NCBI GenBank assembly: GCA_036741355.1
Contig: DAINSK010000012.1
Location: 19,116-83,115 of the forward strand
DNA from: JBBRGK01 sp036741355
Lineage (GTDB): Bacteria > Chloroflexota > Dehalococcoidia > CAUJGQ01
Direction: 5' to 3'
Length of the DNA stretch: 64,000 bases
Part shown: piece by piece, positions 35,592 through 45,161 of the stretch
Layout: each line of letters opens with the position of its first letter
Numbering within the stretch: position 1 is the first letter of the stretch
Notes under the pieces: model-generated
What the model was told of the DNA's origin: nothing
The model's input: only the letters and a program-made list of their open reading frames with translations
Databases searched by the model: none
Program-made: the position numbers and the translations under genes

Positions 35592-35707
35592 GCGGGGTCG
35601 CCGCTTGACCCGGTTTATGGGCTGCGCCGACAGCGCTCGATGCTCCGGCCCACGCGGTCAAGACAACGGCCGGGCCGCATGGCCCGGCCCGTATAGGTCC
35701 CGCGTGG

Positions 35708-35779
35708 TACCCCCGACAGGACTCGAACCTGTGCTTCCGGCTCCGGAGGCCGGCGCTCTATCCACTGAGCTACGGGGGC
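35708..35779 (-). tRNA. tRNA-Arg (CCG anticodon)
   Basis: On the minus strand a 72-base cloverleaf is complete: acceptor GCCCCCG/CGGGGGT (first pair G-U), anticodon stem CCGGC/GCCGG with loop CTCCGGA (CCG), and T-arm ACAGG-TTCGAGT-CCTGT. CCA is not encoded. Confidence 0.95.
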
Positions 35780-35875
35780 TCAGTGCCGTAAGTGTAGCGC
35801 GGGCACATTCGCAGCGGCAAGGCAGACGGCCGTTGCGCGACGCAAGGCGTATTGTTGAGCAGGGGAGAAAACAAA

Positions 35876-37363
35876 TTGCCCATCGACGCGCTGCGGGAAC
35901 TTTCATCCCAAATGCTGGCCGAACGACGCCTGATCATCGCGAGCAATCGCGGGCCGGTGGAGTTCGCCCGGAATCCGGACGGATCGCTGAGCGCCAATCG
36001 CGGCAGCGGAGGTCTGGTGACGGCGCTTTCGGCTTTGAGTCGCTTCTCCGATCTGACCTGGATTGCGAGCGCTATGACCGACGGAGACCGAGAGATGGCC
36101 GCAAAAGCAGAAGGCTCGGTGCCTTTCGACGAAAGCGGCATGCACATCCGCTTTGTCCCGCTGCCGCGCAAGCTATACCAGCAGTACTACAACGTGATAA
36201 GTAACTCTCACCTCTGGTTCCTGCAGCACTACATGTGGAACACGCCGCGCTCGCCCAACATCGGTCGCGCCGTCTATGAAGCATGGGAACAGGGTTACGC
36301 ACGCGCAAACGAGACGTTCGCCGAGGCGATAGCGGCCGAGGCTAGCGGCGACCGCACGCCACCGTATGTCATGGTGCAGGACTACCACCTGTACCTCGTT
36401 CCGAAGCTGGTGCGTGAGCGCCTGCCCGGAACGATCATCCAGCACTTCACCCACATTCCCTGGCCCGACCCGCGGTATTGGGCGCTGCTGCCAAACTTCA
36501 TGCGTCGGGCAATCTTCGAGAACCTGAGCTCAGCCGACATCGTCGGACTGCAAACCGTGCGCGACACCCGCAATTTCCTGCAAGGCGCGGAGGCGTTCTT
36601 GCCCGGCGCGGACGTGGACTACCGCCGCTCCACCGTGTGGTTCAACGGCCACCTGACGCTGGTTCACGCCTATCCGGTCGCCGTCGACGCTGAAGGGCTG
36701 CTCGCCTTCGCCAGGTCCGAAAAGGTACGCGAATACGAGCGGCGGCTCGAGCCGCTCTTTGTTCAAAAATCGGTTGTCCGTGTCGACCGCGCGGAGCCGA
36801 GCAAGAACTTGCTCCGCGGCTTCCGAGCTTTTGAGCTGTTGATCGAGCGACACGCTGAGTATCGTAGCCGCGTCAATATGCTCGCATTTATCGTGCCGTC
36901 TCGAACGGACATCGGCTTCTACCAGAACTACACGGATGAAGTTCTCGAGCTCATCGACGCAATCAACGACGAATACGGCTCAGCCACGTGGGAGCCGATC
37001 ACCGTGTTCTACGAAAACAACTACGCGCAGGCCATCGCGGCGATGCGCCATTACGACGTGCTGCTCGTGAACCCGGTGATCGACGGTATGAACCTTGTCG
37101 CCAAGGAGGGTCCGCTGGTCAACGTGAACGACGGCGTTCTCCTCTTATCCGAGACCGCCGGTGCGTTTGAGCAACTGGCAGAACACGCCCTACCGGTGGC
37201 GCCCGCGGACATCGAAGGGACCGTCAGAGCGCTCAAACGTGCGCTCGACATGCCGGCCGAGGAACGTCACACACGGGCACTGGCATTACACGATGTGATC
37301 GCCGCCGACGACATCATTGAATGGCTGATCCGCCAGTTCAGCGATCTGCTGGCGCTGGCATAA
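35876..37363 (+). CDS. otsA: Trehalose-6-phosphate synthase (GT20 family)
   Basis: A 495-residue GT20 glycosyltransferase that joins UDP- or ADP-glucose to glucose-6-phosphate. Visible are the N-terminal IIASNRGPVEF with the glycine-rich GSGGLVTAL loop, MVQDYHLYLVPKLV, the FTHIPWPDPRYW motif, and the donor site region DRAEPSKNLLRGF and the DGMNLVAKEGPLVN loop. The EPSKN variant replaces the LDYSKG of E. coli OtsA; related GT20 enzymes make glucosylglycerol phosphate, so the acceptor is not certain. TTG 35876 is chosen because AGGGGAGA lies 8 bases before it. Its 3' end overlaps otsB on the other strand by 26 bases. Confidence 0.88.
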   Translation: MPIDALRELSSQMLAERRLIIASNRGPVEFARNPDGSLSANRGSGGLVTALSALSRFSDLTWIASAMTDGDREMAAKAEGSVPFDESGMHIRFVPLPRKLYQQYYNVISNSHLWFLQHYMWNTPRSPNIGRAVYEAWEQGYARANETFAEAIAAEASGDRTPPYVMVQDYHLYLVPKLVRERLPGTIIQHFTHIPWPDPRYWALLPNFMRRAIFENLSSADIVGLQTVRDTRNFLQGAEAFLPGADVDYRRSTVWFNGHLTLVHAYPVAVDAEGLLAFARSEKVREYERRLEPLFVQKSVVRVDRAEPSKNLLRGFRAFELLIERHAEYRSRVNMLAFIVPSRTDIGFYQNYTDEVLELIDAINDEYGSATWEPITVFYENNYAQAIAAMRHYDVLLVNPVIDGMNLVAKEGPLVNVNDGVLLLSETAGAFEQLAEHALPVAPADIEGTVRALKRALDMPAEERHTRALALHDVIAADDIIEWLIRQFSDLLALA

Positions 37364-38186
37364 ACCCCACAGACCGCGCAATAAAGCCGAGAAGACTGAC
37401 GACGCCTTCGACGCCGTCGACCGCGTAGTCGGCCGCCGCCTCGACGAGCGGTGAGGCTTCACCGTGCCGCACTGCAATTGCCAAACCGTCGATCCGACCA
37501 CCGGACTGCGTGTCTCGGATCGCCTCGAACGCCTCCACGTCGGTGATGTCGTCGCCCACGTAGATCAATCCTTCGAGACGGAAGCGGTTCACTAGAGCGC
37601 GAACCGAGGTGCCCTTGTTTATGCCGAGCCTGGGTCGCAGCTCGATGACGCGGATGCCCTCCAAGAGGTCGAAGTGCGCGGCAGAACCGGACGCGGCGAT
37701 TCCGCGGAGGATAGCCGAACGGGCTTCGTCGCGATCGCGCGCGAGCCGGTAGTGGATGCCAATACCGGTTCCCTTCTCCTCGAAGAGAAGCCCGTCGATT
37801 CGCCGCAACGAAGCCAGCTCAGCCATCGCTTGTCGCGCATAGCCGACGTATGGCCTGACCGAATCGTCAAGCTCTTCCCGCCCGTCGATCCACGTGGCGA
37901 GCCCATGCGAGCCGACATAGGTCACCCCCGAGAGGCCCACCATGCGGCGAACGTCGACCAGGGTGCGACCAGAAATGACCACGACGTGGATGCGAGTCGA
38001 GAGCTGGCGGAGCAGCGCCTTTGCTTCGGGTGAGACCACGGCGGACTGCGGCGTTGCCGCGAGCGGGCTTATGGTTCCATCGGTGTCGACGAACAGCCCC
38101 AGCGGACGAGAATGCAAGACGCGACGCAGTCGTGATGCGCCGGTTTCGGTTTCGGCGGCGCCTCCGCGCTCCGTGGCAGACTTCAT
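37338..38186 (-). CDS. otsB: Trehalose-6-phosphate phosphatase
   Basis: A 282-residue HAD-family phosphatase. It has the nucleophile motif FVDTDGTISPL, motif II in VVVISGRTLVD, the GSHGLATWIDG loop typical of OtsB, motif III around GINKG, and motif IV YVGDDITDVEAFE. It removes phosphate from trehalose-6-phosphate. It is the last gene of a minus-strand unit: its ATG overlaps the dppC-like stop (TGATG). Its 3' end overlaps otsA tail-to-tail, so the two enzymes of one pathway are on opposite strands. Confidence 0.9.
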   Translation of the reverse strand: MKSATERGGAAETETGASRLRRVLHSRPLGLFVDTDGTISPLAATPQSAVVSPEAKALLRQLSTRIHVVVISGRTLVDVRRMVGLSGVTYVGSHGLATWIDGREELDDSVRPYVGYARQAMAELASLRRIDGLLFEEKGTGIGIHYRLARDRDEARSAILRGIAASGSAAHFDLLEGIRVIELRPRLGINKGTSVRALVNRFRLEGLIYVGDDITDVEAFEAIRDTQSGGRIDGLAIAVRHGEASPLVEAAADYAVDGVEGVVSLLGFIARSVGFMPAPADR

Positions 38187-39100
38187 CAGGTCGAGCCACG
38201 CGTTCGGGGATCGAGCGCGTCTCGGAGTCCGTCACCGATGAAGGTGAACGACAGCATCAACAGGCCGATAGCGGCGGCCGGAAATGTCACCAGCCATGCG
38301 CTCACCGAAATGTACTGATAGCCGTCGTTGACCAACCGCCCCAGGCTGGCTGTAGGCGGCGGCAGGCCCACGCCGATGAAGGTGAGGGCGGCCTCTGCAA
38401 AAATCGCCGCGGGGATCGCAAAGGTCAGTGCGACGATCACTGGACCCAGCGTGTTCGGCAGGATATGAAAAAACACAATGCGACCCTGCGACGCCCCGAG
38501 CGTGCGTGCGGCGAGCGCATAGTCGCTCTCTTTGAGGCTCAGCATCTGGCCGCGTACGAGGCGTGCGATTCCAGTCCAAGCGACGAGCGATATTGCCGCG
38601 GTCACTTGCCAGAGACCGCCGCCGAACATCGATTGGAGCAGGATAATGAGCAACAGGTCCGGAAACGCGTAGACGACGTCGGTGGCTCTCATGACGAGGT
38701 TGTCGGCGCCGCCGCCCCCCAGTGCCGCCGCCGAGCCCACGGCAACACCGATAACCAGCACAATGGCCGCGACCGAAAAGCCGACGGTTAGTGACACGCG
38801 AAGGCCGATGAGTACCCGCGCCCAACTGTCATGCCCGATCGGGTCCGTACCGAAAAAGTGCTGCCAGCTCGGTGGTTTGTTGAGCAGGCTGTAGTTCTGG
38901 TAGCTGTACGGCTGGTAGCGGCCGAGGATGGGCGCAAAGATCGCGAGCACGATAAATGCCACGACAACCGCAAGACCGATGACGGACAGGCGGTTTCGCA
39001 TCAGCCGTCGAAATGCGTCGATCCAGAGGTTGCGCTGCTTGCCGTAGACGGCACCGGCATTGAAGGCCGGTAGCACTCGTTCCGATTGGGCTGTCGCCAT
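38186..39100 (-). CDS. ABC transporter permease (DppC/OppC type)
   Basis: A 304-residue inner-membrane permease with an N-terminal cytoplasmic region (WIDAFRRLMRNRLSVIGLAVVVAFIVLAIF), the FGTDPIGHDSWARVLIGLRVS motif, and the EAL/ABC-contact loop AARTLGASQGRIVFFHILPNTL. It pairs with the DppB-like gene 14 bases upstream. The ATPase subunits (DppD/DppF) are missing from the window and must be supplied elsewhere. Confidence 0.93.
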   Translation of the reverse strand: MATAQSERVLPAFNAGAVYGKQRNLWIDAFRRLMRNRLSVIGLAVVVAFIVLAIFAPILGRYQPYSYQNYSLLNKPPSWQHFFGTDPIGHDSWARVLIGLRVSLTVGFSVAAIVLVIGVAVGSAAALGGGGADNLVMRATDVVYAFPDLLLIILLQSMFGGGLWQVTAAISLVAWTGIARLVRGQMLSLKESDYALAARTLGASQGRIVFFHILPNTLGPVIVALTFAIPAAIFAEAALTFIGVGLPPPTASLGRLVNDGYQYISVSAWLVTFPAAAIGLLMLSFTFIGDGLRDALDPRTRGST

Positions 39101-39113
39101 CGTTCAGTCCCGC

Positions 39114-40031
39114 CTAGCTGAACCGAATTCGCGGGTCTACCGCGGCGTAGAGGATATCGACCGCGAGGTTGGCGAGCACGATTAATAGTCCGTAAAATAG
39201 CGTCGTCCCCATGATAACGCCGTAATCGCGACTGAGCACGCTTTGCACGAACTCGCGGCCGATTCCGTTTATGCCGAAGAGGTACTCGATGATGAAGGAG
39301 CCGGAAATGAGCGCGGCGAATATCGGTCCCATCACCGTGAGCACCGGGATCATCGCATTTCGAACGACGTGCCGCCGATCGACGGTGAACGCTCCCAGTC
39401 CCTTTGCGCGGGCGGTTCGCACATAGTCCTGGCGAATCACTTCCAGAACACTGGCCCGAGTAATGCGAGAGATATATGACGCTGGGAAAAACCCGAGCGA
39501 AACAACCGGAAGGACGGAGTTTTTCCAGCTTCCCCAACCGATGATGTTGAACCAATGCAGCTTCAACACAAAGATGATCACGAGAAACGCAGCGATGATA
39601 AAACTCGGAAAGCTTGCACCAATAGTGCCGAAAAACACACTAACGTAATCGAGCGGTCCGTTCTGATTGAATGCAGCAACGGTGCCGAGCGTAACACCGA
39701 CGATTGCGGCGAACGCGAACGCCAGGATACCGAGCTGAGCTGTCTTCTGAATGCCGCGACCGAGGATATTGGTCACCGGCCGGTCTCGTTCCTGAAACGA
39801 CACCCCCAGGTTGCCGTGTACGAGGTCTCGAAGGAAGAACGCATATTGCTGGTAGATCGGTTTGTCAAGGTGATAGCGCTGGTTCAGCGACCTCTGCACC
39901 GAAGGCGACAGCGGCCGGTCCTGATCCCACGGACCGCCCGGAACACGATGCATGAGCAGAAATGTGATCGTCGCCACGAGGAACAGGACGGGGAATAGCC
40001 AGAGAAAGCGCCTGAGAAGGTAGCCCCCCAC
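39114..40031 (-). CDS. ABC transporter permease (DppB/OppB type)
   Basis: A 305-residue permease with the N-terminal RRFLWLFPVLFLVATITFLLMHRVPGGPWD signature, six membrane segments, and the ABC-contact loop VRTARAKGLGAFTVDRRHVVRNAMIPVLT. It lies between the solute-binding protein gene (93 bases away) and the DppC-like gene. Confidence 0.93.
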   Translation of the reverse strand: MGGYLLRRFLWLFPVLFLVATITFLLMHRVPGGPWDQDRPLSPSVQRSLNQRYHLDKPIYQQYAFFLRDLVHGNLGVSFQERDRPVTNILGRGIQKTAQLGILAFAFAAIVGVTLGTVAAFNQNGPLDYVSVFFGTIGASFPSFIIAAFLVIIFVLKLHWFNIIGWGSWKNSVLPVVSLGFFPASYISRITRASVLEVIRQDYVRTARAKGLGAFTVDRRHVVRNAMIPVLTVMGPIFAALISGSFIIEYLFGINGIGREFVQSVLSRDYGVIMGTTLFYGLLIVLANLAVDILYAAVDPRIRFS

Positions 40032-40123
40032 AACGGGCCTCCGCTGCCAAGTGAAGCAGCCTACCGGGAGCGCACCCTCGCGCCCCCGGTAGGCTAGTTA
40101 TGCCCCTCGGATAGGATCACAGC

Positions 40124-41956
40124 CTACTTCGAGACGTACACCGTTTCGAGGAATTCATCGCCGAAGAGGGTGCTGTCCTGCAGGCTGCCAACCTGGCCCT
40201 TCACCTTGGGCTTCCACAGCGAGATGAACTCTCCGTGACGCAGGTTACCGATCGCCGCGTCGTTGAGGAGGATCTTCTCGGCGGCGGTCCACAGCGTGAG
40301 CTGCTTCTTCGGATCCGGTTCCGCCAGCGCCGCTTTCACGGCGTCGTCGAACTTCGGGTCGCTGTAGTTGTAATCGTTGTTGGTGTCCTTGGTCGTCCAG
40401 ACCGGCAGCCAGTCGTCATCGTTCGGATAGTCTCCGTTCCAGCCGCCGTAGATGAACTGGAAGTCCTTCGAGTTAATCCGCGACGAGCGGGTCTTCTGAT
40501 CGACCAGGTCTGCCGAGATGTTGACGTTCAGGTTGTCTTTCAACTGCTTCTGGAGGAAGTCGAAGAACAACTTATTGGTCGAGGTGTCCGACAGCATGAT
40601 CTTGACGTCCGGCAGCCCCTGACCGTTCGGGAAACCGGCATCGGCAAGCAGCTTCTTCGCCGCCGCCGGGTCGAACTTCTGGATGTCCTCGTTGGCCTTG
40701 TCGTAGCCGGGGAAGTTCGGCGGCAGCCAGGTGGAACCGGGAACGCCCGTGCCGTTGTACACGACCGCCGCCAGCGCATTGCGGTCTACGGCCTTGGCAA
40801 ACGCCATGCGGACGCCGACGTTATCAAACGGCTTCTGCGCCTGGTTGTACTCCAGACCAAGGGTGTTCGGAAACGCCTCACGGTGGATCTGGTCCTTCAG
40901 GCTCGCGTCCGCCGCGATCTGAGTGAACTGCTGCACCGGAACGAAGATGGCGTCAAGCTCGCCGTTCTTATAGGCGTTGAGCGCCGTGACCGGATCCTCG
41001 ATGTCCTTGAACGTCACCTGCTTCAAGAATGGCTGCGCTCCCAGCGTGTAATTGGGGTTGTTGACCAGCGTGATGTGGTCCTTGGGGGCGTGCTCTTTGA
41101 GGATGAACGGACCGTTGCCGATCAGGTTGCCGGCGTCCATTGGCTTGCCGGCCAGTTTGTCGATGGCGGCTTTCTCCACCGGATATACGGCCCACAGCGC
41201 CAATCGCGTGGGGAACGAAGCACTCGGGGCCGTCAGCTTGAACTGGACGGTCGCGTCGTCGACGGCCTTGACGCCCAACTTATCGGAAAGCGCCTGCAGG
41301 TCGGCGTCGGACGGCGTCTTGGGCTTGTCCTTGGTGCCCAGCGCCGAGTTGTAGTCCTCACCGCCGACGATGTCGTAGAAGAAGCTGGCATACAAGCCGG
41401 AGAGCTTCGGATCGAGCATGCGCTTGACTGAGTATTCCATGTCCTTGGCGGTCAGCGGGTTGCCGTCGCTGAACTTCTGGCCGGTCTTCATCTTGATCGT
41501 ATAGGTCAGGCCATCAGCCGAAATGCCGCCGTTGTCCTTGGCCGGCACCACGGTCGCCAGGGCGGGAACGGTGTTGGTGTCCTTGTCGAAGTAGAACAAA
41601 CCGCGCCAGAGAAGATGCTCGATCGTGATATCCTGCGCGAAATTCGAGATCTGCGGGTCGAGGTACTGCGGCTCGGCGCCCAGGTTAAGCGTTACCTTCT
41701 GCGCATCGTCGGCCGCGATATCTGCCGGACGCGCCGCGGCCGCGGGGGAGCCCGCGGCAGCCGGCGAGGCCGCTGCGCGGGTCGGCGAACCCGCGGCTGG
41801 GGCAACCGGCGCCGACGTGCCGGCGCGCGTGGCAGCCGTGGTGGGAACCGTGGTCTTCGTATTGTTGTTATTGCTGCTACTGCATGCCATGGCCAGCGCC
41901 GCGGCCGTTAGCATCACGCCGGTGAATAGCACCGGCGATCGTTTGCCCTGAATCAT
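40124..41956 (-). CDS. Extracellular solute-binding lipoprotein, family 5
   Basis: A 610-residue substrate-binding lipoprotein. The signal peptide ends in a lipobox (LAMAC), followed by an Asn/Thr/Ala/Pro-rich linker that ties it to the membrane. The family-5 region is clear: LNLGAEPQYLDPQISNFAQDITIEHLLWRGL, YTIKMKTGQKFSDGNPLTAKDMEYSVKRML and VYNGTGVPGSTWLPP. It serves the two permeases downstream, probably for peptides or similar solutes. AGGAAAGGA lies ahead of the ATG. It heads a unit of binding protein, two permeases and otsB. Confidence 0.92.
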   Translation of the reverse strand: MIQGKRSPVLFTGVMLTAAALAMACSSSNNNNTKTTVPTTAATRAGTSAPVAPAAGSPTRAAASPAAAGSPAAAARPADIAADDAQKVTLNLGAEPQYLDPQISNFAQDITIEHLLWRGLFYFDKDTNTVPALATVVPAKDNGGISADGLTYTIKMKTGQKFSDGNPLTAKDMEYSVKRMLDPKLSGLYASFFYDIVGGEDYNSALGTKDKPKTPSDADLQALSDKLGVKAVDDATVQFKLTAPSASFPTRLALWAVYPVEKAAIDKLAGKPMDAGNLIGNGPFILKEHAPKDHITLVNNPNYTLGAQPFLKQVTFKDIEDPVTALNAYKNGELDAIFVPVQQFTQIAADASLKDQIHREAFPNTLGLEYNQAQKPFDNVGVRMAFAKAVDRNALAAVVYNGTGVPGSTWLPPNFPGYDKANEDIQKFDPAAAKKLLADAGFPNGQGLPDVKIMLSDTSTNKLFFDFLQKQLKDNLNVNISADLVDQKTRSSRINSKDFQFIYGGWNGDYPNDDDWLPVWTTKDTNNDYNYSDPKFDDAVKAALAEPDPKKQLTLWTAAEKILLNDAAIGNLRHGEFISLWKPKVKGQVGSLQDSTLFGDEFLETVYVSK

Positions 41957-42179
41957 GGTTAATCCTTTCCTGTCTGTGCAGGGTTGATGTTGTCACGTGA
42001 AGTAGTAAATGCCTTTGCCCCCGCACCACCCCCGTCCGCGGCATGCCAACAGGCTGCCGCCAATGATCACGAGCAGGTCCTGGTAGGGACTAACGATACG
42101 CTTGAGAGTTGTGCAGAGCAAGAGGCACGCAACATATCAGGCTGGCGGTAGTACGGCTCGGGTGCATCCCACAGAAGTG

Positions 42180-42209
42180 ATCCTATTCGATTTGCTGACG
42201 TTATGTCAG
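42180..42209 (-). promoter_or_regulatory. Possible promoter of the solute-binding protein operon
   Basis: On the minus strand CTGACA (42209-42204) and TAGGAT (42185-42180) are 18 bases apart. The -35 box lies in a CTGAC-N5-GTCAG dyad (42195-42209), a possible operator. The leader to the gene would be about 220 bases. Apart from this, 41957-42311 shows no convincing gene; an 82-codon open frame there has no family similarity. Confidence 0.35.
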
Positions 42210-42311
42210 TAACCTTTTTGTCACCAAAGCACCGGCCGAAGTTCGAGCGACTGGAAAGTTGCGATTGGCGCGCGAAGGCCGCGGCATCTTTGCCGCAGCC
42301 TCGAATTTTAA

Positions 42312-44969
42312 TCACATTTGCCGTTGTGAGCGGCCGATGACTTCACCCTCGACGACGTCGGGTACATCAGATGAGGTTTCCTCGCTCGTGCTTCGTTGAG
42401 CGAGACGGAAAACGAGGCTCCCCGTTTCCGCATCCACGAATATGGAGTCTTCGTCCCGGAAGTCGCCCTGCAGTACCTTCAGCGCCAACGGGTCCAAGAC
42501 CAGCCGCTGAATGGTCCGCTTTAATGGCCGTGCGCCGTAAGTCGGGTCGTAGCCCTCGCTGATCAAGAGCTCCTTTGCCGCCTGCGTGAACTCGATGTGA
42601 ATGTGGCGGTCCTGCAACCGCCGCGCTACTGCCGCTAGCTGGATGTCGATGATTCTCCTCAGGTCCTCACGCGAGAGCGAATGGAAGACCACGATCTCGT
42701 CCACGCGGTTCAGAAACTCCGGCCGGAAGACGCCGCGCAGCACGTCCATGACCTGTTTCTTCACCTGGTCGGTGAGCATCCCACCGGCTTCCGCGATAAA
42801 CACGCTGCCGATGTTGCTTGTCATGATCACGACAGTGTTCTTAAAGTCGACCGTGCGCCCCTTGCCATCCGTCAGCCGGCCATCGTCCAGGACCTGTAGG
42901 AGGACGTTGAACACATCCGGGTGCGCCTTCTCGATCTCGTCCAGCAGCACGACCGAGTACGGACGCCGCCGGACGGCCTCGGTTAGCTGGCCGCCTTCCT
43001 CATAGCCGACGTAGCCGGGAGGAGCGCCGATCAGGCGCGAAACGGTGTGCTTCTCCATGTACTCCGACATATCGATCCGCACCATCGCCTGGTCGTCGTC
43101 GAACAGGAACTCGGCCAGGGCGCGAGCGATCTCGGTTTTGCCAACGCCGGTTGGCCCCAGGAAGATAAAGCTACCGAGCGGACGGTTGGGATCCTGCAGA
43201 CCGGCGCGGGCACGGCGCACAGCGTTCGCAATCGCAGTGATCGCTTCTTCCTGGCCTATCACCCGCTGGTGAAGGCGCTCCTCCATCTTGACCAGCTTTT
43301 GCAGCTCGCCTTCCATCAGGTTGCTAACCGGAACACCCGTCCAGCGGCTCACGACGAGCGCAATGTCTTCTTCGTCTACCTCTTCCTTCACTAGCCGCAA
43401 CGTGCCGACTTCGGCTTCCCGACCGGCAAGCTCGCGACCCAATGCCGGCAGTTCGCCGTACTCCAGCCGGGCTGCGGTCTCCCAATCGGTCCGGCGCCTG
43501 GCCGATTCGATCTCGATCTGCAGTTGCTCGATGCGTTCTTTCAGACCACGGATCGACTGCACGATCGCTTTCTCGTGCTGCCATTCGGCCTTGAGCCCGC
43601 CGCCCTGCTCCTTCAAATTGGCAAGCTCTTGCTCCAGACTTGCGAGCCGTTCCTTGCTGGCAGGATCGCTTTCCTTGCGCAGCGCCTGGCGTTCGATCTC
43701 GAGCTGCATGATCCGCCGCTCGATCTCGTCGATCTCCTGCGGCATGCTGTCGATTTCCATTCGCAGCCGGCTGGCCGCTTCGTCGACGAGGTCGATCGCT
43801 TTGTCGGGCAGGAAGCGGTCGGCAATGTAGCGGTGGGAGAGAACCGCAGCCGCTACCAGAGAGCCATCCTTGATACGCACGCCGTGGTGGACTTCGTAGC
43901 GCTCCTTCAGCCCGCGCAGGATGCTGATCGTGTCCTCGACGTTCGGTTCGCCAACCATCACCGGCTGGAACCGCCGTTCGAGCGCGGCGTCCTTTTCGAT
44001 GTACTTGCGGTACTCGTTGAGCGTCGTTGCGCCGATGCAGTGCAGCTCACCGCGGGCGAGCATCGGCTTGAGCATGTTGGAGGCGTCGATCGCGCCTTCC
44101 GCCGCGCCCGCGCCGACGACGGTATGCAGCTCGTCGATGAACAGCACCACCTGCCCTTCGGCTTCGGTCACCTCTTTCAATACGGCCTTGAGCCGCTCTT
44201 CGAACTCGCCGCGGAACTTGGCGCCCGCCACCAGGGAACCGAGGTCCAGCGTCACGATGCGCTTATCCTTCAGCCCTTCCGGAACGTCGCCGCGCACGAT
44301 CCGCTGCGCCAGCCCTTCCACGATGGCTGTCTTGCCAACGCCCGGCTCGCCAATGAGCACGGGGTTGTTCTTCGTACGCCGCGCCAGCACCTGGATGACG
44401 CGCCGAATCTCTTCGTCGCGCCCGATCACTGGGTCCAGTTTGGCTGCGCGGGCCAGGGCTGTGAGGTCGCGCCCATACTTCTCGAGCGCCTGGTACTTGA
44501 CTTCCGGGTTCTGATCGGTAACCCGCTGGTTGCCGCGGATCTGCGTTAGCCCCTGCAGAACACGTTCGCGGGTCAGACCGGCCAGCGACAGGGTGCGGCC
44601 CACGCCTGTCTGGCGCGCGTCGACCAGTGCAAGGAGCAGGTGCTCCGTGCTGATGAAGTCGTCCTTGAGCTGCTTGGCTTCCTGGTCCGCAGCGGAAAGG
44701 ATACGGCCAAGCTCGTGCGATAGCCCTACCTGGGCGCTGCCGTAAACCTTGGGGCGCCGCTCGAGCTCGCCCTGCACAGTGGCTAGCATCTGCTCTGGCG
44801 CGATGTTCAGCTTGCGGAGCAGCTCGGGTACGACGCCGCCCTCTTGCTTCAGCAGCGCGGCAAGCAGGTGCTCGGGCGCCACCTCGTTGTGGTTGGCCTG
44901 CTCGGCCAGCTCCTGGGCAGTGACGATGGCCTCGCGTGCTTTTTCTGTAAGTCGGTTTGCGTTAACCAT
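42312..44969 (-). CDS. clpB: ATP-dependent chaperone ClpB
   Basis: An 885-residue disaggregase. In order it has the Clp N-domain (residues 1-145), AAA-1 with Walker A GEPGVGKTAIVEGLAQ, the coiled-coil M domain (residues about 405-520, EIDEIERRIMQLEIERQAL onward) that marks ClpB rather than ClpC, AAA-2 with GPTGVGKTEIARAL, and the C-terminal GARPLKRTIQRLV helix region. It works with DnaK to rescue aggregated proteins after heat. A HAIR-like operator overlaps its promoter, implying HspR control. An AAGGA sequence precedes the ATG. Confidence 0.97.
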   Translation of the reverse strand: MVNANRLTEKAREAIVTAQELAEQANHNEVAPEHLLAALLKQEGGVVPELLRKLNIAPEQMLATVQGELERRPKVYGSAQVGLSHELGRILSAADQEAKQLKDDFISTEHLLLALVDARQTGVGRTLSLAGLTRERVLQGLTQIRGNQRVTDQNPEVKYQALEKYGRDLTALARAAKLDPVIGRDEEIRRVIQVLARRTKNNPVLIGEPGVGKTAIVEGLAQRIVRGDVPEGLKDKRIVTLDLGSLVAGAKFRGEFEERLKAVLKEVTEAEGQVVLFIDELHTVVGAGAAEGAIDASNMLKPMLARGELHCIGATTLNEYRKYIEKDAALERRFQPVMVGEPNVEDTISILRGLKERYEVHHGVRIKDGSLVAAAVLSHRYIADRFLPDKAIDLVDEAASRLRMEIDSMPQEIDEIERRIMQLEIERQALRKESDPASKERLASLEQELANLKEQGGGLKAEWQHEKAIVQSIRGLKERIEQLQIEIESARRRTDWETAARLEYGELPALGRELAGREAEVGTLRLVKEEVDEEDIALVVSRWTGVPVSNLMEGELQKLVKMEERLHQRVIGQEEAITAIANAVRRARAGLQDPNRPLGSFIFLGPTGVGKTEIARALAEFLFDDDQAMVRIDMSEYMEKHTVSRLIGAPPGYVGYEEGGQLTEAVRRRPYSVVLLDEIEKAHPDVFNVLLQVLDDGRLTDGKGRTVDFKNTVVIMTSNIGSVFIAEAGGMLTDQVKKQVMDVLRGVFRPEFLNRVDEIVVFHSLSREDLRRIIDIQLAAVARRLQDRHIHIEFTQAAKELLISEGYDPTYGARPLKRTIQRLVLDPLALKVLQGDFRDEDSIFVDAETGSLVFRLAQRSTSEETSSDVPDVVEGEVIGRSQRQM

Positions 44970-45025
44970 GTGCAGTCCTTTTTAAAGACACGGATTCGGG
45001 ACAGGGACTCACTGCTGCTGCTTCA

Positions 45026-45055
45026 ATGATAAATCTTGACAATGCGACTGTCAAG
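45026..45055 (-). promoter_or_regulatory. clpB promoter overlapped by a HAIR-like (HspR) operator
   Basis: CTTGACA (45035-45041) and TGTCAAG (45049-45055) form a perfect inverted repeat with a 7-base spacer, the same 7-7-7 design as the HspR operator CTTGAGT-N7-ACTCAAG. On the minus strand the first arm supplies a TTGACA -35 box (45054-45049), and TATCAT (45031-45026) follows 17 bases later. A repressor bound there would cover the promoter and come off during heat stress. Confidence 0.8.
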
Positions 45056-45161
45056 ACTGCTCATAGTCGCTCTGGCAGGTATTGCGCCGAACGCTCTTCC
45101 TTCACCGGCACCTAAAGAGCCTGCTACACTCGCATCACAGAGGCCGCAGCGCCTCTAATAA

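Noticed and set aside
40235..41431. Plus-strand 398-codon frame inside the solute-binding protein
   Set aside because: Shadow of the family-5 binding protein on the opposite strand; Arg/Val-rich without motifs.
42067..42315. 82-codon minus-strand frame between clpB and the solute-binding protein
   Set aside because: No Shine-Dalgarno, no family similarity, and it covers a probable promoter and dyad.
43524..44549. Plus-strand 341-codon frame inside clpB
   Set aside because: Shadow of the ClpB AAA-1 and M domain; no independent features.
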